Below are positions 10,999-22,164 of a DNA stretch of 64,000 bases, piece by piece. The stretch comes from Elephas maximus indicus (Eukaryota; Chordata; Mammalia; Proboscidea; Elephantidae): assembly GCF_024166365.1 (NCBI RefSeq), contig NC_064831.1, forward strand, positions 82,534,268 to 82,598,267, given 5' to 3'. The translations under genes were made by a program, and so were the position numbers. The notes below the pieces were generated by a model. The model saw nothing but the letters and a program-made list of their open reading frames with translations. It had not been told where the DNA came from and searched no databases. Positions within the stretch are counted from its first letter, which is position 1, and the number at the start of each line of letters is the position of its first letter.

Positions 10999-11204
10999 AA
11001 GCCCTGGTGGTGCCACGGTTAAGTGATTGGGTACAAACTGAAAAGGTTGGCTGTCCGAACCCACCTGGTGGCTCCACAGGAAAAAGACCTGGTGATCTGC
11101 TACCATAAAGATTGCACCCAAGAAAACCCTATGCAGCAGTTCTACTCTTGTCACATGAGGTGTCTATAAGTTGGAATAAACTCAACAGCACCGCCAACAA
11201 CAAC
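10999..11204 (+). mobile_element. AfroSINE
   Basis: Head agccctggtggtgccacggt, middle aagacctggtgatctgctac, tail ctcaacagcaccgccaacaa. It sits near the LTR end; an imperfect attcaa-type duplication flanks it. Confidence 0.85.
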
Positions 11205-11216
11205 ATTCAACCCACT

Positions 11217-11451
11217 GGAGGCCCTTGGTGATACAAATGGTTAACACGTTTGGCTGCTGACCAGAAAGGTTGGAGGTTCAAGTCCACCCACAGGTACCTC
11301 AGAGGAAAGACCTGGCAACCTATTTCCCAAACCGCCCCCCCCCCAAAAAAAACCCAGAATCGGCCATTGAAAATCCTATGGAGCACAGTTCTACTCTGAC
11401 ACAACTAGGGCTGCCATGAGTAGGAAGCAACTCAACAATAATTGGTTTTTT
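11217..11451 (+). mobile_element. AfroSINE, adjacent to the preceding copy
   Basis: Head ggcccttggtgatacaaatg, middle ctcagaggaaagacctggca, tail ccatgagtaggaagcaactc. It contains a C9/A9 run. It entered at practically the same LTR position as its neighbour. Confidence 0.85.
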
Positions 11452-11734
11452 ATTCACTTCAGGCAGCTGTCAAAGTTAAATGAGCTAAAGTATGTGAAAA
11501 ATCTCAACATAGTATGTGGCACATAGAATATGCCTCAGAAGGATTTCTACATATGCTACAGTGTCAAATGTGTTTTTGGCAACAGAACCTCTTTTTTTCC
11601 CCCTCATAGATAGAACCACAATCTAAATAGGTAATAATGGAAGAACTGCTTCCGTAAAGGTAGCACTCCATTTGGGTCTCACCCCTGGAATTCCACCAAG
11701 GGTCCAGGACCTCACAGAACACTGTTTAAAAGCC

Positions 11735-12385
11735 ATTCACCTGATTATTCACAGTAGCCAAAAGGTGGAAACATTCCAAGTGTCTATCAACAGATGAACA
11801 GATAAACAAAATATGGTATATCCATTCAATGGAATACTATTCAGCCACGGAAAGGCTGGATGACATTCTGTTATATGATATAATATGGATGAACCTTGAA
11901 AACATTACAGTAAAGTAATAGAACAGACATGAAAGGACAAATAGTGTGTGATCCCACTTACATGAAAGACAAATGCATAGAGACCAAAAGTAGATTAGAG
12001 GTTACCAAGGGATAAAAAAAAAAAAAAAAAAAAAGTCCTTTGCTGTTGAGTCAATTCAGACTGATAGCGACCCTACAGGACAGAGTAGAACTGCCCCCAT
12101 AGGGTTTCCAAGGAGCAGCTGGTGGACTCAAACTGCTGACCTTTTGGTTATCAGCTGTAGCTCTTCACCACTGTGCCACCAGGGTTTCCACCAAGGGATG
12201 AGGGAAGGGGAAAATGGGGGAGTTACTGCTTAAGAAGCACAGGGTTTCTGTTTGGGGTGATAAAAAACTTTTGGGACTAGATTGTGGTGATTGTTGTGCA
12301 CAGCAAGGTGAATGTAATTAATGCCACGAAATTGCACGTTTAAAAATGGTTAAAATGGCATACATTATATTAGATGTATTTTTGT
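11735..12385 (+). mobile_element. LINE-1 3' end
   Basis: Sense L1 sequence: ttcacagtagccaaaaggtg, caatggaatactattcagcc, tggatgaaccttgaaaacat, ending taaaaatggttaaaatggca. A SINE splits it at 12014-12189. Confidence 0.8.
12014..12189 (-). mobile_element. AfroSINE inside L1
   Basis: It begins with an A19-type run (a T tail on its own strand), then tgagtcaattcagactgata, and ends gtgccaccagggtttcc. A 10-bp duplication accaagggat flanks it (12004-12013 and 12190-12199). Confidence 0.9.
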
Positions 12386-12387
12386 GA

Positions 12388-12504
12388 TTGTTGTTAGTTG
12401 CCATTGAGTCGATTCTGACTCATGGCAACCCGAGGCATCCAAGGAACCCCTAACCTTTTGGCTGGCAGTCAAGCCTGTAACCATTTGTGTCACCCAGAGA
12501 CTCC
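12388..12504 (-). mobile_element. AfroSINE/RTE-tail fragment
   Basis: Tail ttgttgttagttgccattga, gattctgactcatggcaacc, head gtcacccagagactcc. The middle of the element is deleted. Confidence 0.75.
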
Positions 12505-12520
12505 AATACACATATTCTAT

Positions 12521-12551
12521 CACACACACACACATACACACACACACACAC
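12521..12551. repeat. (CA)n microsatellite
   Basis: About 15 CA units with one TA interruption. Confidence 0.95.
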
Positions 12552-13514
12552 GAATTATTATTCATCTTGTTCAACTCATCCAACCCTCACTTCCAGAGAC
12601 CCTAAATATAAAACGCATATCCAGTCGAGTGTGCAAATGTCATCGTATCTCAGACAAGTCTGGATGCCCCAGGCTATAGCCCTGTGACCACATCCACAGG
12701 ACAGCTTTCCTTGCCTTTTGGTCAGCCTCTCATCCCAATGCCCCCTGCTCCGTCTTGGACATCTGTGCCCCAGCCACTTCAACAAGGATACACTTAAAGT
12801 AATTCCAAGTCCGTTTTCAACAGAACCTGTGTACAAGCTCCCCGGCGCTCCCATATAACAGGACAGAAGTCAAAAGATTTATATCTTTCCCCCTTGGAGG
12901 TTAAAAATTTGGAACAGCTCAGTGTGTGTGGTTATGCCCTAGGTCTCAATTTTGACAAATTTGCTAGATTTAGGAGTCTTCTTTTCTCTTGAGGATTTGT
13001 ACAGTTGGTTAAAAAGTATATGATTCATAAGTTTTGCATTCATGAGTATCATTTCGATGCTGCCAGATGCATAGTTGTGACTCACGGTTCCCACTGAACC
13101 TATAAGTAAGAGGATTTATTTTATCATTTCACTTTTATTCCTTGCTTTCCCTCCCCTTTCAGTGTTTCCCCAGGACTGTGTCATGGCCAAAATTGCACTC
13201 CGATCTGATATGAGATTGCAGTGGTGGAAGTTGGGAATCGGGGTTCCAGTTTCCCGTTGGATGACACCAACCTCCTGGGTGAGATGGGGGTGTTTCTGAG
13301 AAGGATTGTGGCCTCAGCCAAAATGTTTCTGTGGAGGGTAGAGGAAGCCTTACTTTTCAGGAAGTCAAATCTCTGCTGCCAGCCTTTTATCCCTAGCCCT
13401 ATGGCATTCGGGCCTCCTCAATATTTTGTATTTTTGCTGGGTGGGTAGTTTGGACAATGTATGTTCCCTTTCATCTGACTATCCTAAAATTCGCAAGTAG
13501 CCCCCATCAAGAAT
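12552..13514. other. Intergenic spacer
   Basis: No gene or recognised repeat. The open frames here are short and unconvincing. Confidence 0.35.
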
Positions 13515-13840
13515 AGGCAGTACATGGAAGAAACATAGGAAAAGATGTTCGCTTTCACACATAATGAAGTAATTTGCATTTAAAACAACAGAATGCCATT
13601 ACCCCTCCCCTCCCCCACCTAGCAGATGGCAAAGATCAACAAGTTTGATACTACACTATATTAGCAGGTGTGGAGAAACATTTTGGTGGGAGACTAAATT
13701 AGCATAGTTGTTTGGCAATGGTCACCAAAATGTAAAATGGACACAATCCCCAATTCGGCAATTCCACTCCTGGAACTTCACCCCTGAGCTACTGTGGAGC
13801 AAATGAACATTGCTGAAGAGAATCCCACACCTGTGCAGAC
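13515..13840 (+). mobile_element. Old LINE-1 (L1M-type) fragment
   Basis: gatggcaaagatcaacaagt, aggtgtggagaaacat and cggcaattccactcctggaa follow L1 ORF2 3' order. A further piece of similar L1 lies at 14640-14732 (ttgtttgtaatagtaaaata). Confidence 0.6.
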
Positions 13841-14247
13841 TGGGCTCACTTTAAATTTATTACCTAAGCCTCAAAGAGCCACTTCAACCCTGCTCAACAT
13901 TTCAACCACTCTTCCCTAGTAAAATGAGTTCCTGCTCTCGTAGATGCCTTCTTAGACCTCCAACATGCTGGTCCTCCTTTGGGCTGGAGACCCCTCCTCA
14001 GCCTCTGCTGAGAAAAGATGTAGGTGCAAACTCATTTTCCCATCCCCAAATCTGCCCCCAGCCAAGGTCTGTACTCACATTCTCTGCCTTCCCTTTGGTC
14101 ATAATGAAAGAAATGACCCTGCTCTGAAGACCTTCCACTTGGGTTCCTATGCCTTCTCACCGACTCAAGGACTTCTGTCCTACAATTATTCCCTCTCACT
14201 CCTGCAACATCAGTTTCTCCTACAATACTCGTGTTTACTGATATAAG

Positions 14248-14438
14248 ACGGAGTCCCTGGGTGTTCCAAACAGTTAATGCTATCATTGGAGGTTCAAACC
14301 CACCCAGAAATGCCTCAGAAGATAGGCCTGGTCATCTGCTTCTGAAAAATCAGCCACTGAAAACCCTGTGGAGCGCAGTTCTGCTCTGGCACTCATGGGG
14401 TCTCCATGAGTTGGAACTGATTGATTGGTGTAAGAACG
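14248..14438 (+). mobile_element. AfroSINE
   Basis: Head ggagtccctgggtgttccaa, middle aggcctggtcatctgcttct, tail catgagttggaactgattga. Confidence 0.8.
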
Positions 14439-14732
14439 TGCTCTGATGTCATCCGTGTTGAAACAAGTTCTCCCCTTGACCTCATGTGCCCCTCCAGCTG
14501 CTGGTCCATTTCTCTGCCCCCTCTCTTAGCAAATGTCTTTGAATGCATTGCCAATCCTCTGTCCCCACTTCCTTTACTCTCCTTCCCTCCTCAACCAGTT
14601 CCAGACAGGGTTTCATCCCCACCATTCATCCCTCTGCTTTGCAAAATTGTTTGTAATAGTAAAATACTATAGACAACTTAATATCCACCAGTAGGGGTCA
14701 GGTTAGAAAAATTATGTGCACATATTCCCATC

Positions 14733-15209
14733 TGTGCTGGTTAATATTGTCACCTTGGCTTGGCCATGATTCTCAGTGTTTATATGTGATCACTCCCATG
14801 ATGGAATTTGCTGCGAGTAGCCAATCAGTTGAAAAGGAGTTTCTTTGAGGGTGTGGCCTGCATCCAAATACAAGCAGCCATTCTGGCTTTTTGCTCACTC
14901 TGGATCCTGCAGCTGCCTTCTGTTCATCTGACTTCTGGTTCTTGGGACTTGAGCTATCAGTTTATCTGCAGATCTTGGGATTCATCGACCTTCACAGTCT
15001 GAAAGCGGGAGGCCTGCTCTCTAACCTGCTAATCTTCGATTCACCAGCCAACTCAAACGAATTGAGAGAAGCCTCTACTGTGATCCACAGACTTGTGATG
15101 TTCTAGCCTCTACAATCAAGTGAGCTGTTTCCTTGATATAAATTTCTCTCTATAAATATATTTATACGCTTTACTGGTTTTGCTTCTCTAGAGAACCCAG
15201 CCTAAGACA
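14733..15209 (+). mobile_element. LTR, same family as 4859-5427
   Basis: Runs from tgtgctggttaatattgtc to gagaacccagcctaagaca with 5-bp duplication ccatc/ccacc (14728-14732 and 15210-15214). It interrupts an old L1. Confidence 0.7.
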
Positions 15210-15289
15210 CCACCCAATTGGAGAGACAGAAAAAAAGAGAGGCAGAGAGAGATTTATATCTGCTGATATGAATTGTGTAGTATGGTGTG

Positions 15290-16145
15290 CATTTGTGCCA
15301 TTTAAAAAGTGGCAGACCTTGAAAACATCATGCTGAATGAAATAAGTCAGTCATTAAAGAATAAATACTGTATGATTCCACTTATATGAAATATCTAGAA
15401 TAGGCAAGTGTATATAGACCCAAGGTTATTGGCAGTTACAAGGGGCAGAAGGGAGGGAGGTGGAAAGGGGAACTCATTGCTTAAGTGACAGCTTCTGTTA
15501 AGGCTGTGTTATGGATTGAATTGTGTCCCCAAAAAATATGTGTCAACTTGGCTAGGCCATGATTCCCGGTATTGTGTGGTTGTCCTCCGTTTTGTGATCT
15601 GATGTAATTTTATTATGTGTTGTAAATCCTAACCTCTATGATGTTAATAAGGCAGGACACAATCCTCAGGATTGGGTTGTATCTTGGGTCAATCTCTTTT
15701 GAGATATAAAAGAGAGAAGCAGGCAGAGAGGAGAGGGACCTCATTATCACCAAGCAAGAAGAGCCAGGAGCAAAGCATGTCTTTTGGACCCAGTGTCCCC
15801 GCACTGAGAACCCCTGGACCAGGGCAAGATTGATGATAAGTACCTTCCCCCAAAGCCAACAGAGAAAGAAAGCCTTCCCCTGGCGCTGGCCATCTGAATT
15901 CAGACTTCTAGCTTCCTAAACTGTGAGAGAATAAATTTCTGTTTGTTAAAGCCATCACTTGTGGTATTTCTGTTATAGCAGCACTAGTTTACTGAGACAG
16001 GGTGACAGAAAAATTTGGAAATGGGCAGTGGTGAGAGTTGCACGACATGATAAACACAAGTAATGTCACTCAAGTGTACACATGAAAAATGTTGAAATGG
16101 CAAACGTTTTGTTGCATACATACTTACCACAATCTAAAAAATGTA
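15290..16145 (+). mobile_element. LINE-1 3' end split by a MaLR-type LTR
   Basis: Left part 15290-15501 (catcatgctgaatgaaataa, tgtatgattccacttatatg). Right part 16005-16145 (aatgttgaaatggcaaacgt). Together they match the uninterrupted copy at 26940-27450. Confidence 0.75.
15507..15999 (+). mobile_element. MaLR-type solo LTR
   Basis: Starts tgttatggattgaattgtgt, contains gagatataaaagagagaagc and an aataaattt signal, ends agcactagtttactgagaca. The 5-bp duplication ggctg/gggtg (15502-15506 and 16000-16004) matches the L1 target. Confidence 0.8.
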
Positions 16146-16324
16146 AAAAACAGTGGGGGAGAATTACGTGTACACCCACACTCTCAAGCTTACACATATA
16201 TTAAGAATCTTTCTTGAAGAATATATGAGAAACTGAAAAAATAATTGCCTTCAAGAAAAACTTGGGGTTTTGGGGGTATGAAGTGAGAAGAAAACATTTC
16301 TTATAAAAAACGTTTTTGGACTGT

Positions 16325-16545
16325 TTAAAATGTTTACTAGCCCTGGGGCAGGGGCTGGAAGGCAGGAGGGAACAAGAAAGCTGGTAATAGGGAACCCAGG
16401 GTTGAGAAGGAAGAGTCTTGACATGTTGCGGAGTTGTTAACCAGTGTCATAGAATAATGTGTGTACTAACTGTTTGATGAGAAACTAGTTTGTTCTGTAA
16501 ACCTTTACCTAAAGTATAATAAAATAAATAAGAACAATGAGAGAA
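16325..16545 (+). mobile_element. Possible LINE 3' UTR remnant
   Basis: ggcaggggctggaaggcagg, gagaaactagtttgttctgt and a terminal aataaaataaataag resemble a LINE 3' end with poly(A) signal. Family not certain. Confidence 0.35.
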
Positions 16546-16669
16546 ATAAAATAAAATGTTTAGTATATGCATGTACTATTTCTCAATGTAAAAATCAGTG
16601 GATGAGATGATATATTTTACATCATGGGATTTATTATTATTATTATTTTACAGGGCTCTAATACACACC

Positions 16670-16837
16670 TGGAGCCCTGGTGGCATAGTGGTCAAGAGCT
16701 CGTCTGCTAAGCAAAAGATTGGGAGTTTAAATCCATCAGCCACTCCTTGGAAACACTATGGGGCAGTTCTACTCTGTCCTATAAGGTCGCTACGAATCAG
16801 AACCAACTCGACAGCACCTAACAACAACAACAACAAC
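16670..16837 (+). mobile_element. AfroSINE with RTE-type tail
   Basis: Near-complete copy: ggagccctggtggcatagtg, tatggggcagttctactctg, tail ccaactcgacagcacctaac plus (CAA)n. A 10-bp duplication aatacacacc flanks it (16660-16669 and 16838-16847). Confidence 0.95.
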
Positions 16838-17197
16838 AATACACACCCTAAGGCATTATAACCCAATTAGTGTTCTCATGAAGCAAATCATCAAACTAGG
16901 AAAGGGTGATCTGATTTGAATTTCACCCTGAAATTAAAAATAAATTTTGGCCTCTTTTCCTTCTCTATTAGTTACATTTTTTAAAAAATACATCAACATT
17001 GCAGGAAAATGAGGAATTACATATTTAAACAGCGTGGTGGGCATGAACATGTACCACCCAGATGCCCATTCAAGGAGAGACTTGTTGCCCCAGCTGCTGG
17101 AGGTGTGGGCAGCAGACTGCTCCAGTGGTCTGCTCCCTCAGCCTTTGTTTCAGCATGTTCCCTCATTCCCGGGAGTTAACTCACTCAGGAGCATGCT

Positions 17198-17600
17198 TTT
17201 CTTAGTTATCTAGTGCTGCTATAGCAGAAATACCACAAGTAAATGGCTTTAACAAATAGAAATTTATTTTCTCTGGTTTAGGAGGATAGACATCCTAATT
17301 CAGGGCACTGGCTCTAGGGGAAGGCTTTCCCTCTCTGTGGGCTCTGGGGGAAGGTCTTTGTCTCTTCAGCTTCTGTTTCCTGATTCCTTTCAGACCTCCA
17401 CGTGGTTTGGCATCTATCTTCCCCCATCTCTGCTTACTTAATCTGATCTTTTTACATCTTGTAACAGATTGACTTGACGCTACCTACACTAATCCTGTTC
17501 ATTACCATAATGAAGACAACCCATTTTCAAATGGGATTAAAACCACATGTGTTAGGATTTACAACACATATTTTTGGGGGACACAATTCAATCCATAACG
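17198..17600 (-). mobile_element. MaLR-type solo LTR
   Basis: Inverted member of the 15507 family: cttagttatctagtgctgct to gacacaattcaatccataac. 5-bp duplication atgct/atgcc (17193-17197 and 17601-17605). It sits in or next to the retroviral relic. Confidence 0.75.
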
Positions 17601-18011
17601 ATGCCTTTCCCAGAGAAGCCCACATGCAGTGGGTGATCATCGATGCCTGGCCATTTTGGTCCAACAGGGGACAACTCTGACAGGCCATACATGCCTCAGA
17701 GCTCCCCATGGGGTTGGCCAAGGCTTTGTCAAACCTGGATCCCAGCTGGACTTCTTTTTCTACCCGATCCTGCTGTCTCCCCCTCACTTGTACAGTTGTC
17801 GATTTCCACAAAAATTCCCATCTCAGCACCTACTTCCGGAGAACCTGTCCTGGAGCAATTGGTAGTAGAGTGGTCAAAGAAAGGAGGTAGAGTTTTGGAG
17901 TGGGGTCACTTGCCACCTGGCTGGCAATAGGACCCCATGACTGGTGTTAGGCGGAGCACAGACAGTTCTGGCACAAGGTGGCAGGAGGTCCAGTTGTTAA
18001 AACCCTCACCG

Positions 18012-18069
18012 CTGATGAATTAAGATGGCATACCAGCACACTGATGAATTAAGATGGTATACCAGCAGC
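18012..18069. repeat. 29-bp tandem duplication
   Basis: Two adjacent copies of ctgatgaattaagatggyat...ccagca (18012-18040 and 18041-18069) differ at one or two positions. Confidence 0.8.
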
Positions 18070-19295
18070 AGTGAGTGCATTAGCTGACATGATTTATCAG
18101 AAGAGTGAGGAAATAGTAAGTATAAGGACAATGGATTGGATGGCTATTGTTAAGCACCATTGATACGCTAGGAAAAGTTAATAAAAAGCTGGGCAATTGA
18201 AAGCCAAATGTGAAAGACGGCTTCCCTGGTAACTTACAAAGAGGCTTTCATCTCCTGCAGCGGGAGGACAGAAAAGCGAAGAACCAGGTTCAGACATTGT
18301 AGTAGGAGTGGACAAACTCCACAGAAGGTTAAACTCCCAACAAAGGAGCTCCGTATGTCAAGGTCAGGATCCTGAATAGGGAAAAAATGGGACCCTGATA
18401 TTTGGGATGAGGATGTCTGGACTGATACTCCTGAAAACTTGCAGCCTCAGATTCCTTCGAAGCCCCTGAACCTACAGAAGAGACCCACCTCGCTATATTA
18501 AGATCTAGCACTCCTCATTGTTGGCAGACAATGCAAAAGCCTCTTCCCCACAAAACAACATGTACCCCCTTCAGGATCTGTTCGCTTCTTCCCTTCTGGC
18601 CATTAGGCCTCTAAGTAGAGTTCAGTCACAGCATACTCAACTAGGACATGTTGGCCTGATAAGAGAAGAAAGAAGCAATACCCCAAAGGAGCTGTAAGAC
18701 CCAGCCAATATGTATGACAGGAGCTGGAGGAGTATGCATGAGTGCTTGATCGAGGGGGCTATAACAGCGGTGGATAAGGCAGAGTTTATTGATTTGGGAG
18801 CTCTCTCCCAAGTTACACCCTGGCAAGGACCCCAAGAGATGGTGTAAACGTGTTATTAGGATGGCACCTAAAAGCATAGAAGTAATGGCTCATGCTAAGT
18901 GAAGTTGAAAAGCCGGAATTGCTATGGCAGATGCTAGAGGAAGGATAAAGAAACTACATAAGGCCAGAAGACTCAATAGATGTCTATGTTCCAAGAAAGA
19001 CCCAAAGAATATACCACGTTCTAAGACCATAAGGCATGCACTAGGAAGGGACGCCAGCATCACTAAGAAGTTCTGTGGTGGCTTTCTTCTCTAAGCCAGG
19101 GGTGACAGCCAGAGAGGATGTTACTGAACTGGGCCCACTGAGAGGGATGGGGGTGATAGGACCCTAAACAATAAAGGCCGATAGCAGTATCAACCACCAG
19201 AAGCCAAGTGGACACAATTACAATTATGAGAGCCAGGATGGAAGTGGGAGCCAAGGAGGCCCGACCCTCAGAAAATTCAGAAAGTTATGGCAAGA

Positions 19296-19488
19296 GTTGA
19301 TAGAATACGATGTCACTAGGGGTAAAATAGGTGGGCAGCCAACAAGGGTACTACTGACCTTGTACCATAAGATGAAACAGAAGCTGGATGATCAGGAGGC
19401 TGAGGGTGGTCGCCTTGATGAAATATCCCAGTTCCTTGCCTATATTCTGGATTTAAGCCAGTTCCCAGGCTCAGAATCCACAGACTGA
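19296..19488 (+). pseudogene. Retroviral gag-like fragment
   Basis: A 63-codon open frame at 19297-19488, rich in charged residues (LYHKMKQKLDDQE), ending at a stop. It is part of the endogenous retrovirus relic, not a host gene. Confidence 0.4.
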
Positions 19489-19639
19489 AAAAATGGCTGG
19501 GTCCCAAGGAGGACAGCCCCTACAACACCATGGTGAGATTACACAGTAATGGCCCCACAGTCCTTCCTCAACAGGACCTAGAGTCATTTTCTCAGGTAAC
19601 TGTACGCAGGCGGAAGGGGAAGGCTGAAACATCTGGAGG

Positions 19640-19960
19640 ATCTTTGGACAGAGGGTCTGAGTTAACGCTGATACCTACACACCTGAAGCCTCACCACTCC
19701 CCTCCCCCACTGCTTTGTTTGGAATGGGGTACATGGGAGCCAGGTAATAAGTGGAGTTCTGGCTTACAGTGAACCCCCTGGGTCCATGGTCTCACCTAGT
19801 GGTCACTTCTGGGGACCCTAAAAGTATATTTGGAGTTGATATACTCGGTAGTTGGCAACCCCCATATTGGGTTCTTGCCTGTGGGGTGAGAACTATCATA
19901 GTTGGGAAGGCCAAATGTAAGCCCCTGAAACTGTATACTTATTCAGAGATAATTCTTCAT
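19640..19960 (+). pseudogene. Retroviral aspartic protease-like fragment, broken
   Basis: The frame reads LDRGSELTLIP at about 19644-19676, where a retroviral protease would have a DTG catalytic triad; here the threonine is replaced by arginine. After a stop and a change of frame, the motif FGVDILGSW follows (about 19830-19855). Both changes make it inactive. Confidence 0.5.
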
Positions 19961-20079
19961 AACTCAGGTACTTCTACACATCTTCTGAGCAAAGGGCACC
20001 GCAAAAGATGTTCGGACAACAGACAACTTTTGAAGATAGAGATACAATCTATCTAATGATAGAGACCCTCAGAGATATT

Positions 20080-20532
20080 TCATGATAAAAAAAAATCTCC
20101 CTCCTCTCTCAGGAGACTTTTTTTTTTATCTCCCAGGCATTAAACCTTATCTCTCTCTGCCCAGGACTATAGAGGCCCAGCCATTTAGGCCCCACTCAAG
20201 ACACATCTGATGGACTCTACTTGCTCCAGAGCCCACTCCCCGCAGGTTAGACGAGGCTTTATCAGGCCTCTGTTGCAATTCAACTTCTCCCTCTACCCAA
20301 GCCTACTTCTTCCCCCTCCTTTTCACAGGTACTGATCCCTAATAAACACCTTGTACCCCCAACTCTAGGGTAGGCAGTTCGAATCCACCAGACACTCCTT
20401 GGAAACTCCATGGGGAATTTCTACTCTGTCCTATAGGGTCACTATGAGTTGGAATTGACTCAACAACACTGGATTCTGGGTTACCCGCAACTCTATTCCA
20501 GTGTCTGCTTCCAGAGAACCCAGCCTGCAACA
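20080..20532 (+). mobile_element. Probable 3' LTR end of the class I retrovirus
   Basis: Pyrimidine-rich sequence, a cctaataaacacc polyadenylation signal and the ending ctgcttccagagaacccagc...aaca are typical of an LTR. The left boundary is not clear. A SINE splits it at 20366-20480. Confidence 0.5.
20366..20480 (+). mobile_element. 5'-truncated AfroSINE in the LTR
   Basis: Starts within the SINE (ggtaggcagttcgaatccac) and ends gactcaacaacactgg...gggtt. Duplication accc(c/g)caactct flanks it (20354-20365 and 20481-20492). Confidence 0.85.
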
Positions 20533-20821
20533 AATAGAATGAAAAACATGGGAATGCATGTCACCCCAAATCACAACTCCACTATAGATACAGAATGTGT
20601 CCCAGAGACATTATTGCTCTGTCGTAAGTACATGAAATCAGCCAAAGAAACTGTAAACTGTTAAGTCATCCTCTGTTTATTCAATGACAGTTCAAAATCT
20701 CAAACTTTTTCATCAGAATACAATATTTAGAAAAGACTGCCAGTAGCACATCTAAGTAATCTGTAGCCCCCAAACATTTTAAGAATGCTACATCTATTCC
20801 ATCGAAACATACTGACATCTA

Positions 20822-21375
20822 ATATTTTAGATATTAGCTATCTATTGCTGTATAACAATTACCACAAACTTAAAAGCTTAAAACAGCACACTTCATTATC
20901 TCACAGTCTGTGAGCCAGGACCCTGGGCAAAGCTTAGCTGGATCCTCTGATTCTGGGTCTCTCACAAGCTCTAATCAACGTGTTGACCAGGACTGATCTG
21001 AAGGCTCAACTGGGGCAGGATCTAAACTCATGCATGTGGCTGTTGTTAGGACTTAGTTCCTCAGAGGCTGTTGGAATGAAGGCCTCAGTTCCCCCACGGC
21101 TATGGCTGGAGGCTGCCATGTGAGCTTTTCCAACATGGCAGCTTTCTTCATCAAAGCATGCAAGCCAAGAAGGCAACAGTGAGAGTCTGATAGTCAGATG
21201 GGAGTCATAACCTTTTGTAACCTAATCATGGAGGTGACATTCCTTCAGTGTTGTTGTATTCTATTTGTTAGAAACAAGTTGCCCAAGGGGGTTAAGTGGG
21301 TAGGGATTTTACAAGGAAGGGAATATCAGGAGGCAGACATCACTGAGGGCCATCTTAGAGGCTGCCTACCAGGCA
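20822..21375 (-). mobile_element. Ancient LTR-like interspersed repeat
   Basis: Begins tagctatctattgctgtata, contains cttagctggatcctctgatt and gaaggctcaactggggcagg, ends gggccatcttagaggctgcc. This order is common in mammalian genomes. I assign class but not family. Confidence 0.5.
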
Positions 21376-21419
21376 AATATGTACATGCATACGTTTGCAA
21401 AAGTGAGATCATGCTGCTT

Positions 21420-21770
21420 TCTAATCTTCTTCAACTTACTAAAATGCAAATACTTCCATATCCATAAATGTATATATCTATGCATATATCATAAATCCAT
21501 ATATAATGGTTTAATGGCTGCATAGTAAGCCACTGAAAAGCTATCACATGATTTATTGATATAATGCTATTGTCGAACATTAGGTTGTTTTCGAATTTTA
21601 TTTCAATAAACTATGCTGTTGTGAACATTGTTACAGCTACATATTTCCACACTCATTTAGATATTTCCTTAGAAAAACATTTCTACAGATGTGTGGAACT
21701 GTTGAGTTGAAGGGCATGTTCTTTTTAAAGACGTTTGTTACATTAGGGGATATTTTTAACCCATATCCCC
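21420..21770 (-). mobile_element. Old LINE-1 fragment
   Basis: Antisense L1 pattern: catagtaagccactgaaaag, cattaggttgttttcgaatt, ctatgctgttgtgaacattg, cttagaaaaacatttctaca. Confidence 0.55.
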
Positions 21771-22018
21771 TTAATGGACTTGCTAGGTTAACAGCAACCC
21801 TCCATTTCTCTCTGTAAACCGTGGTACTGATCCCAGGGCTTGTGGATGTACAGGAGAACAGGCCTCCCTCTGGTGGGTCTGCACACTTCTGTTCTCACTA
21901 TCAATTCACCCAACTACTAGTCACCCCAGGTAGGATAACAGGGTTTCCATTATATCACCCAAGTGCCCTTCAGAAAAATCGTTCCAATTTACCTTCCTCT
22001 AAACCATTTAAACAGTGT

Positions 22019-22164
22019 ATGGAGCCCTGGTGGTGCATCTGCTAACCGGAAGGTCAGAAGTTTGAGTCCACCAGCCACTCCTTGGAAACCCTCTGGGAGG
22101 TTCTACCCTGACCTATAGGATCGCTATGAGTCAGAATTGACTTAACGGCAATGGATTTAAACAA
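22019..22164 (+). mobile_element. AfroSINE
   Basis: Head ggagccctggtggtgcatct, then ccagccactccttggaaacc, tail gagtcagaattgacttaacg. Duplication aaacartgt flanks it. Confidence 0.9.

Larger units (their letters stand above)
10553..11461 (-). mobile_element. MLT1-class LTR inserted in MIR, itself split by two SINEs
   Basis: LTR body at 10553-10995 (tgtattggtttcttgttgtt at the left edge, gcttgattacatctgtaaaa inside). The last bases reappear at 11452-11461 after two AfroSINEs. A 5-bp duplication ggcaa/ggcag flanks the whole (10548-10552 and 11462-11466). Confidence 0.7.
17606..20100 (+). mobile_element. Degenerate class I (gammaretrovirus-like) endogenous retrovirus, internal region
   Basis: About 2.5 kb of heavily disabled proviral sequence without a full open frame. 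Two parts look retroviral: a gag-like stretch around 19296-19488 and a protease-like stretch around 19640-19960. An earlier gag-like frame lies around 18370-18500. Many stops and frameshifts interrupt it; no intact polymerase or envelope is visible. It includes a 29-bp tandem duplication at 18012-18069. The assignment rests on remembered family resemblance and is moderate. Confidence 0.5.
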
